DNA of 64,000 nt. It comes from ENR-C587 sp942493235. Its GTDB lineage: Bacteria > Bacteroidota > Ignavibacteria > Kapaibacteriales > UBA2268. Location: contig OW818676.1 of NCBI GenBank assembly GCA_942493235.1, positions 3,162,001 through 3,226,000 of the forward strand, given 5' to 3'. Every line of letters begins with the position of its first letter. Positions within the stretch are counted from its first letter, which is position 1. Below are positions 47,698 to 56,943 of the stretch, one piece after another. A model generated the notes under the pieces. That model was given only the letters and a program-made list of their open reading frames with translations. It was not told the DNA's origin and did no database searches. The position numbers were made by a program, and so were the translations under genes.

Positions 47698-48921
47698 ATG
47701 AAATATTTTCTTATATCGCCGGAAAAAGAAGTCTCAGCTATTTATATTGATGTGAATTATCAGAAGAAAAGATATAGACTATCTACTGAAATTGTTATTG
47801 AATCAAATTCTTGGAACAATGCTGAACAAGTTTTAAACAAGTCTGCTAAGAACTATAGGCAGATAAATAGTAAGCTTAAATCATTCAGAAAAGAAATTGA
47901 GGAATTGCTTACTGAACTGAAAATTCAAGTTGTGTTTTTGACTAATGATGAGTTTGTTCAAAAAATAAGTTCAATTATTAAACCGAAAAACAAAGTGGAG
48001 CCTATTCATAATAAAAAAAGTGTTCTTGAATATTTTGCCGAATATATAGCAAATAGAAAAGAATTAGCAAATGCTTCAATAAAAACTATTGTCATATTTG
48101 AAACTGTATATAAATTGCTCTCAGAGTTTGAAACATTTAGAGCAAAAATAATTGAATTCGATGAAATTGATTTGTCTTTCTTTGAAGAGCTTCAATCCTT
48201 TTTCATTAATCAAAAAAAACATCAAAATGCAAATATAAATTTCAACATTAAAATATTTACCATATTTCTAAAATATTGTATTGAAAATGGATATTGTGAA
48301 AACTCCAAAATACTGAAAAAAAACAATTTAAAAACCGGTAATAATGACGATTTAATCGCACTAACAGAGAAAGAAGTTAAACAAATCAAAGAACTTAAAA
48401 CAGATGATAAATTAACTATTATCAAGGACTTATTCCTGTTGCAAATTCAGACTATGCTTAGATTTTCTGATTTGATTAATGTAAAACCGGAAAATATTGA
48501 TTTCGACAATAAGCTTTTGAAAATCCGGCAAATTAAAACATCTGATTTTTTGGTTATACCTTTGACTAATGCTTCAGTCGAAATACTGAAAATGTATAGC
48601 GGTGTTCCAGCAATTTATAAGGAAAAGTATAACATTCTGCTTAAAAAGCTATGTAAACTTGCAGGAATCGAAGAATCTGTTGAAGTAGTAAAGTTAGTCG
48701 GCAACCAAAGAATTGCATCTGTGCAACCAAAGTATAAACTGATTTCATCGCATACAGCTCGCAGAACAGGTATAACAATTCTGCTAACAAAAGGTGTCCC
48801 GGCTGAAATAGTGATGAAAATTTCCGGTCATTTGACAACGAAGGCATTTCAAAAATACATTAAAATTAATCAAGATATTGCTATCGAAAAAGTTAAAAAT
48901 ATTTGGAATTCTAAATCATAA
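47698..48921 (+). CDS. Tyrosine recombinase/integrase, first of a tandem pair
   Basis: The 407-residue site-specific recombinase has an N-terminal Arm-like region, a SAM-like core-binding domain (about 115-205) and a catalytic domain. The catalytic residues are in place: Arg in TMLRFSDL, His352 and Arg355 in SHTARRTG, His378 in SGH and the nucleophile Tyr387 in FQKYIK. The family is the Bacteroidota phage_int_SAM_5 type found in mobile elements and DNA inversion systems. It begins just after an inverted repeat and is followed 30 bases later by a second, related recombinase. No ribosome site is obvious. Confidence 0.92.
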   Translation: MKYFLISPEKEVSAIYIDVNYQKKRYRLSTEIVIESNSWNNAEQVLNKSAKNYRQINSKLKSFRKEIEELLTELKIQVVFLTNDEFVQKISSIIKPKNKVEPIHNKKSVLEYFAEYIANRKELANASIKTIVIFETVYKLLSEFETFRAKIIEFDEIDLSFFEELQSFFINQKKHQNANINFNIKIFTIFLKYCIENGYCENSKILKKNNLKTGNNDDLIALTEKEVKQIKELKTDDKLTIIKDLFLLQIQTMLRFSDLINVKPENIDFDNKLLKIRQIKTSDFLVIPLTNASVEILKMYSGVPAIYKEKYNILLKKLCKLAGIEESVEVVKLVGNQRIASVQPKYKLISSHTARRTGITILLTKGVPAEIVMKISGHLTTKAFQKYIKINQDIAIEKVKNIWNSKS

Positions 48922-48951
48922 ACTATTGTATATAATATAATTAAGGTTAAA

Positions 48952-50184
48952 ATGAAATTCTATCTGATTAGACCAAATGAAGAAAATTCATCAATATATT
49001 TGGACGCATTTTATCAGAAATGCAGAATCCGTACATCTACTGCTTTGGTAATTCCATCAAAATATTGGGACGACTCAAAACAAAGAATTACAAATAAGTA
49101 TTCAAAGTATCTTAAATATAATAATAGACTTAACCATATTAAGGCACAAGTTGAGGAACTAATTTCGGAACTCAAAATAAGTAATAAAATCATAAATTCC
49201 GATGAATTTAGAGTTCTAATCAATCAAATAATAAATCCTGAAAAATCAAAAGAGAAAATTAATATATTTGACACTGAAACTGATAATGTATTGAGTCAAT
49301 TTCATCAATTTATTATACTTAGAGAAAGTTCAAAAACCGTTGTTGAAAGAACCATTGGTAAATATAAAGATGTATATAAAGTAATTAATGATTTCGCGGA
49401 GTATAAGAACAAAACAATATATTTCAATGATTTAAATAATACTTTCTATGATGAGTTTTATTCGTATCTTACTTTAATTAAAAGATATAGAAGCTCGTCT
49501 ATTGAATCAATTCTTCGAGTTTTAGCAACATTAATTAATTACTGTGTAGATAAAGGCATTGTAAAAAATGAAAATATTAGCAAACGTGGAAAAATCAAAA
49601 AGGATAAAAACAAACCCGATACTCTTGCATTATCCGAAAGCGAAGTAGAAAAAATCAAGTGTTATCAAGCATCTGTGATACTTCAAAAAACAAAAGACTT
49701 GTTTTTATTCCAAATTGAGACAATGCTTAGATTTTCTGATTTGATGAATTTGAAAAAAGAAAATATCGACTTAGAAACTCAAGAATTAAAACTCTGGCAA
49801 TTAAAGACTTCGTCATATTTGAGAATTCCTTTAAGCACTCAATCTATTGAAATGATAAGCAAATATAAAGAATTCCCAAAAATGAATCATGGTAATTATA
49901 TTGCTTCAATTAAAAGATTATGCCGATTTGCCGGAATTGATACACCAACTGAAAATGTCACATTTATTGGCAAGCAGAGAATTTCCGAAATCGTCCCAAA
50001 GTATAAACTTATCGGCACTCATACCGCCCGTCGAACCGGCATTACTTTATTATTGACAAGAGGACTGCCTGCAGATATCATTATGAAAATATCCGGTCAT
50101 AAAGACATCAATTCATTCCAAAAGTACGTCAGGATAACGCAAGATACTGCAATTGATAAGGTACGTAGTGCTTGGGAAGAGTAG
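48952..50184 (+). CDS. Tyrosine recombinase/integrase, second of a tandem pair
   Basis: The 410-residue paralogue of the preceding gene shares its layout and many identical segments (QTMLRFSDL versus ETMLRFSDL; KYKLI followed by HTARRTGIT). Catalytic residues are Arg in TMLRFSDL, His357 and Arg360 in THTARRTG, His383 in SGH and Tyr392 in FQKYVR, so it should be active. The two probably arose by tandem duplication and may act on the two half-sites of one recombination site. It is cotranscribed with the first recombinase; a 430-base gap separates it from the restriction genes. Confidence 0.92.
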   Translation: MKFYLIRPNEENSSIYLDAFYQKCRIRTSTALVIPSKYWDDSKQRITNKYSKYLKYNNRLNHIKAQVEELISELKISNKIINSDEFRVLINQIINPEKSKEKINIFDTETDNVLSQFHQFIILRESSKTVVERTIGKYKDVYKVINDFAEYKNKTIYFNDLNNTFYDEFYSYLTLIKRYRSSSIESILRVLATLINYCVDKGIVKNENISKRGKIKKDKNKPDTLALSESEVEKIKCYQASVILQKTKDLFLFQIETMLRFSDLMNLKKENIDLETQELKLWQLKTSSYLRIPLSTQSIEMISKYKEFPKMNHGNYIASIKRLCRFAGIDTPTENVTFIGKQRISEIVPKYKLIGTHTARRTGITLLLTRGLPADIIMKISGHKDINSFQKYVRITQDTAIDKVRSAWEE

Positions 50185-50553
50185 ATTCAATTACGGATTT
50201 CGATAAGCAAGGATTGCAAGTATTACCTTTGTTCGGTAGATTTGTTTTAGTGTATATTGCGATAATCACTTCACACTTGTTTAATTTAATATCAACTAAG
50301 CTAACAAGAACAAAGAATGAGCAAAAATAAAAAATATAGTACATTAGAGTATTTGATAACAATGCTTAATTGATTATAAAATCACAATAGTTGGCTTGGA
50401 GAAATACCAGAAATAATGTTATAATTTAAAGGTAGAGTAAATCATTTTAGCATTTATTTAAATTAATGATATGAAAAAAGGTGAGATTCTATTGTGCGAT
50501 ATGGTATTTTTAAATTTATAAAATGTTCAGTATATAAAATACTAAAATAATAA
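50185..50553. other. AT-rich gap between recombinases and restriction locus
   Basis: Nothing that looks like a gene, RNA or terminator was found. The stretch may hold the target site of the recombinases, but no inverted or direct repeat with sequence elsewhere in the window was recognised by eye. Confidence 0.45.
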
Positions 50554-50584
50554 TTTGATATTTTAAAAATATTAGCTATTTTTG
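50554..50584 (+). promoter_or_regulatory. Strong Bacteroidota-type promoter of the restriction-modification operon
   Basis: TTTG (50554-50557), 19 bases, then TATTTTTG (50577-50584): an exact match to the TTTG-N19-TAnnTTTG consensus. The start codon of the half-size HsdS gene lies 29 bases further on. Confidence 0.75.
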
Positions 50585-50613
50585 TAATTAGTATTAATAA
50601 TATTACGATTTAT

Positions 50614-51192
50614 ATGGTAGATATAATTACAAATATAGTAACAATACAGTCAGGTTATCATTTCAAGGAGAAAATTGAAAATGATAAAATGGGAGCGATT
50701 CAGTTTATTCAACTCAAGGATATTGATGAATACAACCGAATTGATTATTCTAACTTGCTAAGAAATAATCTTCCAAATATCAGGTCAACGCAGCTCTTAG
50801 AAAAAGGTGATATTCTGATTAAATGTAGAGGGATTAGCTTTACATCTGCTGTTGTTGATATTAGTATAGAAAATGCTGTTGCGACATCTCATTTTTTTGT
50901 TTTGAGAATAAAGGATAGAAATTTAATAATACCTGAATATTTATCATGGTTTTTAAATGATGCTCCTACTCAAAGAATTATCAAAACAGGAACTGGTGGA
51001 ACATATATGCAAGTATTAAATAAGAAATTTCTTGAGAATCTTAAAATACAAATTCCAAGTATTGCGTTACAACAGAAAGTAGTTAAAATGAAATTTTTAA
51101 ATGAGCATGAACAAATGCTATTGAATAAAAAAGTGGAACTAAAGAAGCTACTCATTGACTTGCAACTTAGAAAAATTATTAATAAAGGATAG
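50614..51192 (+). CDS. Half-size HsdS-like specificity protein (one TRD)
   Basis: The 192-residue protein matches one half of a type I restriction specificity subunit. It has one target recognition domain (about 1-150; IKCRGISFTSAVVDI, ATSHFFVLRI, TGTGGTYMQVLNKKFLENLKI) and one helical conserved region (IPSIALQQKVVKMKFLNEHEQ to the end). Full HsdS has two of each; a half subunit can work as a dimer recognising a palindromic site. It lies 6 bases before hsdM, so it is cotranscribed with it. It is not a truncated copy of the full HsdS at 55652, since the conserved helices differ in sequence. Confidence 0.8.
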   Translation: MVDIITNIVTIQSGYHFKEKIENDKMGAIQFIQLKDIDEYNRIDYSNLLRNNLPNIRSTQLLEKGDILIKCRGISFTSAVVDISIENAVATSHFFVLRIKDRNLIIPEYLSWFLNDAPTQRIIKTGTGGTYMQVLNKKFLENLKIQIPSIALQQKVVKMKFLNEHEQMLLNKKVELKKLLIDLQLRKIINKG

Positions 51193-51198
51193 ATTAAT

Positions 51199-52701
51199 AT
51201 GGATAATATAAATCCACTCGAGCAAAATGATATTAACTCAGTAGTTTGGAAAGCCTGTGATACATTTAGAGGTGTTATTGACCCCTCAGAATACAAGAAT
51301 TACATTCTGGCTTTTCTCTTTGTAAAATATTTAAGTGATGTTTGGCAAGACGAAACTGAAAAGTTCAAGAAACAATTTGACGGTGATGAATCAAGAGTAA
51401 AAAGAAGACTTGAAAGAGAACCTTTCTTTATGCCAGATGTTAGCACATTTGATTTTATCTATAGTAAACGTGATGAAGCAAATATTGGAGAAATAATAAA
51501 CCAAGCCTTAACAGAACTTGAAGAAGCTAACAAAGTCAAGCTTGAAGGTGTATTTCGTAATATAGACTTCAATTCTGAATCCAATCTTGGTGAAACTAAG
51601 GATAGAAACCGAAGATTAAAACTACTTATTGAAGATTTTAACGACCAAAAACTTGACCTTAGACCATCAAGAATCGGTAATCTTGATGTTATTGGTAATT
51701 CCTATGAATATTTAATTGCTCGTTTTGCGAGTGATGCTGGAAAAAAAGGTGGTGAGTTTTACACTCCTGCGGAAGTATCAACTCTATTAGCAAAGCTTCT
51801 TAATCCCAAAAGTGGAGAAAGAATAAATGACCCTACTTCCGGTTCAGGCTCACTCCTCATTAAACTTGCCAGAGAAATACCGGATAAAAACTTTTCTTTG
51901 TTCGGGCAAGAATTAAATGGAAGCACTTGGGCTCTCTGTAAGATGAATATGTTTTTGCATGATATTATTAATGCTCGTATTGAGTGGGGTGATACAATTA
52001 ACAACCCTAAGCTAATTGAGAACGACTCTTTAATGAAGTTTGATATCGTTGTAGCTAATCCGCCATTTTCGCTTGAGAAATGGGGACACGAACACGCCGC
52101 AAATGATAAATACAAAAGATTTCACAGAGGCATTCCACCTAAAAGTAGAGGTGACTTTGCATTTATAACTCACATGGTTGAAACTATAAATGAGACAAAT
52201 GGTAGAGTTGGTGTGATTGTACCTCATGGTGTATTGTTCAGAGGTAGTTCTGAAGGTAAAATTCGTCAAGCTATGATTGAAGAAAACTTATTAGATGCAG
52301 TTATCGGTTTGCCTGCGAACTTATTTTATGGTACTGGTATTCCCGCCGCTATTTTGATTTTTAAGAAAAATAGAAAAACAGATGATGTACTTTTTATTGA
52401 TGGTAGCAAAGAATTTGAAAAAGGTAAAAATCAGAATAAGCTTCGCGGGCAAGATATTGATAAAGTTGTTGATACTTATAAAAAATATGAAACCATAGAA
52501 AAATACTCTTATAGAGCTAAGTTTGAAGAAATTCAAGAGAACGAATTTAATCTTAACATTCCAAGATATGTAGATACTTTCGAAGAAGAAGAAGAAGTTG
52601 ATATTAAATCTGTTCAGGTTGAAATTGAGAAACTCGATAAAGAGTTGGCAGAAGTTCGTCAAGAAATGGATATGTATCTTAAAGAGCTTGATTTAGTGTA
52701 A
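51199..52701 (+). CDS. hsdM: HsdM, type I restriction-modification DNA adenine methyltransferase
   Basis: The 500-residue protein has the HsdM N-terminal helical domain (about 10-140; VWKACDTFRGVIDPSEYKNY) and an N6-adenine methyltransferase domain with SAM motif DPTSGSGSLLIKLA and catalytic motif VVANPPFS. The C-terminal coiled coil (about 455-500) docks HsdS. With HsdS it methylates host sites and with HsdR forms the restriction complex. An AAGGA ribosome site lies 10 bases before the ATG. It is separated from hsdR by five genes of other types, an unusual layout. Confidence 0.97.
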   Translation: MDNINPLEQNDINSVVWKACDTFRGVIDPSEYKNYILAFLFVKYLSDVWQDETEKFKKQFDGDESRVKRRLEREPFFMPDVSTFDFIYSKRDEANIGEIINQALTELEEANKVKLEGVFRNIDFNSESNLGETKDRNRRLKLLIEDFNDQKLDLRPSRIGNLDVIGNSYEYLIARFASDAGKKGGEFYTPAEVSTLLAKLLNPKSGERINDPTSGSGSLLIKLAREIPDKNFSLFGQELNGSTWALCKMNMFLHDIINARIEWGDTINNPKLIENDSLMKFDIVVANPPFSLEKWGHEHAANDKYKRFHRGIPPKSRGDFAFITHMVETINETNGRVGVIVPHGVLFRGSSEGKIRQAMIEENLLDAVIGLPANLFYGTGIPAAILIFKKNRKTDDVLFIDGSKEFEKGKNQNKLRGQDIDKVVDTYKKYETIEKYSYRAKFEEIQENEFNLNIPRYVDTFEEEEEVDIKSVQVEIEKLDKELAEVRQEMDMYLKELDLV

Positions 52702-52783
52702 GTTATTAAACTATTTTCTCCACTTGGCGAAACTGGTATTCGTGATGTAGAATTTGAAATATTAAATATTTATTGGAGTTGAC

Positions 52784-54166
52784 ATGAACTCGGAACTTAA
52801 AAATATTATCCAAAGAATTGACCAATTGCGTTCAGAAGTTGATTCTTATAGACCATTGAAACCTGAACAGGAGCAAAGACTCTTGCAAAAGATTCGTTTG
52901 GACTGGAACTTCCATTCAAGCCATATTGAAGGTAACAGCCTTACATATAGTGAAACAAAGAGCTTTTTGCTTTGGCATATTACTGCTGATGGTAAACCTT
53001 TCAGAGACTATTTGGAAATGAAAGGTCATAATGAAGCTGTTGAATATCTTTTGGACGTTCTAAAAGGAACAGAAATAGATATGACAGAACATTTAATAAG
53101 GCATTTACATCAAACAATTCTACAAGAAGAATTTGAAGCCGATGCTGTTACATCTGATGGTAAACCAGCCAAAAGAATGATTAAGCCAGGACGGTATAAA
53201 TCAATTCCTAATCATGTCAAAACTAAATCCGGTGCTATGTTTTATTTTGCCACTCCTGAGGATACTCCTGCTCAAATGACAGATTTGATGACTTGGTACA
53301 ATAAAGAACTTGATGAAAACAAAAGTCATCCGGTAATTATTGCTTCTCTTTTTCATTATAAGTTTGTTAGGATACATCCATTTGATGACGGTAATGGCAG
53401 AATGGCAAGGCTTCTAATGAATTTAATTCTTATGAAATTCGGCTACCCACCTGTAATTGTTCCTTTCGGTATAAAAGATGATTATTACAATGCTCTTCAG
53501 TTTGCAGACGCAGATGACTTTGATAAATTTATTTTGTTAATCGGTGAAAGACTCGTTGAATCTCTTAGCTTAGTTTTGAAGGTTGGCAAAAACGATTCAA
53601 TAGTAGAGTACGAGGATATTGAAAAAATGGCTTTATTACTAAGAAAAAAGATGGACTGGAAAGGATTGGATGAAGAAATTAAAATTGAAAAAAACGTTGA
53701 AAGTATTATTTCGATTTATGAAAACACAATTACGCCATTATTGCTGGAATTAAATGATGTTTTCGATAAGGTTGATAGCTTTTTTTCGGAAGTTTTAATT
53801 GAGTTTTCATTTAATCAAAGTGTTCCTATAATTTTAAAACGATTAAGCACAAATGAAGCTCTGGAATACATCAAGAAATTTGGGAATAATTTACGTTACG
53901 GATATATCGCATTTAATTTCAAAGGTTTGATAAAAGGGAAAAAGGTTGATTTGCCGGAAGTTATTTACTTTAGATTTGATAATAGGTCTTATATAGTTGA
54001 TTATGGCAATAATTCAATAAAAAACAATGTATTAATAGTAACAAATGGTACCTATTTACAATTTGAAAGAAGATACCATCAGAATTTAGAAAAGAGTGAA
54101 ATTAAAGAAATATCAAAATATTTATTCACAGATTTATATAACAAACTAGATAAATTAATACAGTAA
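52784..54166 (+). CDS. Fic-domain protein (AMP transferase) with N-terminal inhibitory motif
   Basis: The 460-residue protein carries the full Fic motif HPFDDGNGRMARLL (near residue 200), whose His is catalytic for transfer of AMP to a target hydroxyl. An inhibitory motif SSHIEGNS near residue 46 fits the (S/T)xxxE(G/N) pattern that blocks the ATP site, so activity is self-restrained. A DUF4172-like start and a C-terminal 170-residue strand-rich region of unknown role flank the core. Fic genes inside type I restriction loci are known from other bacteria. A GGAG ribosome site precedes it; it sits 82 bases after hsdM on the same strand. Confidence 0.9.
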   Translation: MNSELKNIIQRIDQLRSEVDSYRPLKPEQEQRLLQKIRLDWNFHSSHIEGNSLTYSETKSFLLWHITADGKPFRDYLEMKGHNEAVEYLLDVLKGTEIDMTEHLIRHLHQTILQEEFEADAVTSDGKPAKRMIKPGRYKSIPNHVKTKSGAMFYFATPEDTPAQMTDLMTWYNKELDENKSHPVIIASLFHYKFVRIHPFDDGNGRMARLLMNLILMKFGYPPVIVPFGIKDDYYNALQFADADDFDKFILLIGERLVESLSLVLKVGKNDSIVEYEDIEKMALLLRKKMDWKGLDEEIKIEKNVESIISIYENTITPLLLELNDVFDKVDSFFSEVLIEFSFNQSVPIILKRLSTNEALEYIKKFGNNLRYGYIAFNFKGLIKGKKVDLPEVIYFRFDNRSYIVDYGNNSIKNNVLIVTNGTYLQFERRYHQNLEKSEIKEISKYLFTDLYNKLDKLIQ

Positions 54167-54307
54167 TATCAATTATGACTATACCCAGAAATAAAATATT
54201 TAAGCTCTATGTAATTGGTGAAAAATGGAATGGATATTATATCGAGAATAAGCAATCACAATTTGCTACAAGTTCATTTATTTTATTTAAAAAATAGGAG
54301 TAATAAA

Positions 54308-55642
54308 ATGGTAAACAATCTTGAATTAGAAAATATCAAAGATTCAATCTTTGAAGAATATAAAAAATTTAACGAATATGAACAAGAATATTGGTCTGCA
54401 ATAGATTTCTATAAGATTTTAGATTATCAGAGATGGGAAAGTTTTATTAATGTGATTGATAAAGCCAAAGAAGCATGTAAGAACTCTAATCAAAATGATT
54501 TAGACCATTTTCGTCGAGTGACGAAAATGGTCGGCTTAGGTTCTTCTGTTCAACGAGATATTGGAGACTTGGAATTATCACGATTTGCTTGTTATTTAAT
54601 TGTTCAAAATGCTGACCCTTCAAAAAGAATTGTTGCATTAGGTCAGACATATTTTGCTATTCAAAACGGGAAACAAGAAAGTCTAAAGTCCAAAGTCGGA
54701 TTAACAATATCTCCAAAAGTAATTGAAGAGAGGATTTTTCAATTCCGGAATAATCAAGTTATGATTGATAGTGATTTAGCTGAATTTTACCATGTCGAAA
54801 CCAAAGTTTTGAATCAAGCAATAAAAAGAAATATTGACAGATTTCCTGAAGAATTTTGCTTTCAATTAACAAAGGAAGAATTTGAACTTCTAAAGTCTCA
54901 AAATGTGACTTTAAAGAAGAATGCTCTGAGGTCACAAAATGTTACTTCAGAAATGTATGATTTGAGGTCACAAAATGTGACCTCAAACAAAAAAGGAGGG
55001 CGTAGATACCTCCCTTACGTCTTTACCGAGCAAGGTGTAGCCATGCTTTCTGCTGTATTGAAAAGCGAAACTGCTATAAAAGTAAGCATTCAGATAATGA
55101 AAGCTTTTGTTGGAATGAGGAGGTTTTTGGTTAGCAATACGGATGTTTTCAGAAGAATTGATAATTTGGAGCTTAATCAGGATAAGTTCAAACTTGAAAG
55201 TGATAAGAATTTTGACAAAATATTTAAGGCTCTGGATAAAGGTTCTTTGCCTGCAAAACAAGGAATTTTCTATGACGGTCAATTTTTTGATGCTTATTCA
55301 TTGATTTCCGATATTATCAGAACTGCTAAAAGTTCAATAATCATAATTGACAATTATGCTGATGATAGCGTTTTACAAATGCTGACTAAAAGATTAAATA
55401 CTGTTCGTGCTGTTGTTTATACACAATTTATTAGCAAAACTCTTGCTTTAGACTTGTCGACACACAATAGCCAATACGAACAAGTAGAGATAAAAGAATT
55501 GAAAACTTCGCATGACAGATTTATGATTATTGATAATAAAGATGTGTATCATTTCGGAGCATCACTAAAAGATGCCGGGAAAAAATGGTTTGCATTTTCT
55601 TTGTTAGAAATTGAAGCTAATGATATATTAAATAAGTTATAA
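54308..55642 (+). CDS. DinD-ORF6N-PLD-like fusion protein
   Basis: I chose ATG 54308, after an AGGAG ribosome site, giving 444 residues. Three parts are visible. Residues 1-130 match DinD-type proteins (YWSAIDFYKILDYQRWESF, VTKMVGLGSSVQRDI). Residues about 145-275 are an ORF6N/RhuM domain (ERIFQFRNNQVMIDSDLAEF, RRYLPYVFTEQGVAML). Residues about 320-440 look like a phospholipase D-type fold (IIIIDNYADDSVLQ, SHDRFMIIDNKDVYHFG), though the HKD lysine is replaced. Between the second domain halves are three 12-residue repeats centred on SQNVT. ORF6N genes often occur in restriction loci; the role is unknown, perhaps DNA binding plus regulation. Confidence 0.85.
   Translation: MVNNLELENIKDSIFEEYKKFNEYEQEYWSAIDFYKILDYQRWESFINVIDKAKEACKNSNQNDLDHFRRVTKMVGLGSSVQRDIGDLELSRFACYLIVQNADPSKRIVALGQTYFAIQNGKQESLKSKVGLTISPKVIEERIFQFRNNQVMIDSDLAEFYHVETKVLNQAIKRNIDRFPEEFCFQLTKEEFELLKSQNVTLKKNALRSQNVTSEMYDLRSQNVTSNKKGGRRYLPYVFTEQGVAMLSAVLKSETAIKVSIQIMKAFVGMRRFLVSNTDVFRRIDNLELNQDKFKLESDKNFDKIFKALDKGSLPAKQGIFYDGQFFDAYSLISDIIRTAKSSIIIIDNYADDSVLQMLTKRLNTVRAVVYTQFISKTLALDLSTHNSQYEQVEIKELKTSHDRFMIIDNKDVYHFGASLKDAGKKWFAFSLLEIEANDILNKL
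54891..54987 (+). repeat. Three in-frame palindromes at 36-bp period inside the ORF6N gene
   Basis: Palindromes at 54891-54913, 54926-54950 and 54961-54987 are centred on AAA triplets at 54902, 54938 and 54974, exactly 36 bp (12 codons) apart. The third has perfect 12-bp arms (tttgaggtcaca and tgtgacctcaaa); the first and second have one and two mismatches. The outer arm bases differ between units yet still pair, so pairing is kept as the sequence changes. Each encodes a (K/R)SQNVT unit. Confidence 0.9.
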
Positions 55643-55651
55643 AATATTAAA

Positions 55652-56905
55652 ATGACAAAAAAAATGGCAAATAAACCCGGATATAAAAATTCTGAACTTG
55701 GCTGGATTCCTGATGAGTGGGAAGTAAAGAAGATGAAAAATGTTGTCGAAATTAATTCGGATACATTAACAGAAAGAAATGATTCAAATTATACTTTTTA
55801 TTATATTGACTTATCATGTGTAAATAAAGGTAATATTTCATTCCCTAAATCAAAACTGAATTTCAAAAATGCTCCCTCAAGAGCAAGAAGAATTGTAAAA
55901 AAAGATAACATATTAATGTCAACTGTAAGACCAAATCTACTTGGCTTTGCATATTTTGATAAAATGGAAACTAATTATATTGCATCAACTGGATTTGCTG
56001 TTTTAGAATCTAAAACAAGTTCTAATCCAAGATTTATTTATCAATTATTGTTCAGTAAAATAATTATTGACCAAATCGGTAATTTGGTAGTAGGCTCTAA
56101 TTATCCTGCTTTAAACAATTCAGATATTGAGAATCTTGCTATCCCTCTCCCTCCTCTTCAAGAACAAAAGAAAATAGCGGAAATTCTTTCTACTTGGGAT
56201 AAGGCAATAGAAAAAACTGAAAAGCTGATTGAAGCAATAACCAAACTGAAAAAGGGTTTGATGCAGAAGCTGTTGACAGGTAAGCTGAGGTTAAGAGGAT
56301 TTAAATCAACTTGGAACGAATGCCAATTAAATGATATATTTGAAAGAGTAACCCGAAGGAACAGTGAAAAAAACACTAATGTAGTTACTATATCAGCACA
56401 GAGAGGTTTTGTTAGGCAAGAAGATTTTTTCAACAAAATTGTAGCAAGTGATATTTTGGATGAATATTTCCTTGTTTACAGGGGTGAATTCTGTTATAAT
56501 AAAAGTTATTCAAAAGGTTATGATTGGGGAGCAACAAAAAGACTTAATGATTTTGAGAAAGCTGTTGTAACAACTCTTTATATTTGTTTCAAGCTAAAAT
56601 ATGAATCTGAACATTCAGGCGATTTTTTTGAACATTTCTTTGAAGCAAATATATTGAATGAAGGGCTGACACAAATTGCACATGAAGGTGGTAGAGCACA
56701 TGGACTATTGAATGTTACTCCGCATGATTTCTTTAATTTAAGTATATCTATTCCAGAATTGCAAGAACAGAAAGCTATAGCATCTGTATTGAACGGAATT
56801 ACTAAAGAACTAAATTTACATAATTCAAAACTTTCAGCCCTCAAAGAGCAAAAGAAGGGGCTAATGCAGAAATTGTTGACGGGAGAAGTGAGGGTGAAGA
56901 TATGA
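55652..56905 (+). CDS. hsdS: HsdS, type I restriction specificity subunit (two TRDs)
   Basis: The 417-residue protein has the full two-fold HsdS layout: TRD1 (about 15-170, starting SELGWIPDEWEVKKM), central conserved helices (LPPLQEQKKIAEILSTWDKA to GLMQKLLTGKLRL), TRD2 (about 225-360) and distal conserved helices (IPELQEQKAIASVL to GLMQKLLTGEVRVKI). The two helix regions are similar to each other, as expected. It sets the DNA site for HsdM and HsdR. It starts 9 bases after the ORF6N fusion gene; Met5 is an alternative start. With the half HsdS upstream, the locus could make two specificities. Confidence 0.95.
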   Translation: MTKKMANKPGYKNSELGWIPDEWEVKKMKNVVEINSDTLTERNDSNYTFYYIDLSCVNKGNISFPKSKLNFKNAPSRARRIVKKDNILMSTVRPNLLGFAYFDKMETNYIASTGFAVLESKTSSNPRFIYQLLFSKIIIDQIGNLVVGSNYPALNNSDIENLAIPLPPLQEQKKIAEILSTWDKAIEKTEKLIEAITKLKKGLMQKLLTGKLRLRGFKSTWNECQLNDIFERVTRRNSEKNTNVVTISAQRGFVRQEDFFNKIVASDILDEYFLVYRGEFCYNKSYSKGYDWGATKRLNDFEKAVVTTLYICFKLKYESEHSGDFFEHFFEANILNEGLTQIAHEGGRAHGLLNVTPHDFFNLSISIPELQEQKAIASVLNGITKELNLHNSKLSALKEQKKGLMQKLLTGEVRVKI

Positions 56906-56943
56906 AAAGTATAAATATGTTCCAATAAATATTTAGGATTATT

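Noticed and set aside
50614..56905. Invertible hsdS cassettes (phase variation by inverted repeats)
   Set aside because: The half HsdS and full HsdS share no recognisable nucleotide repeat in either orientation, so no inversion site could be shown.
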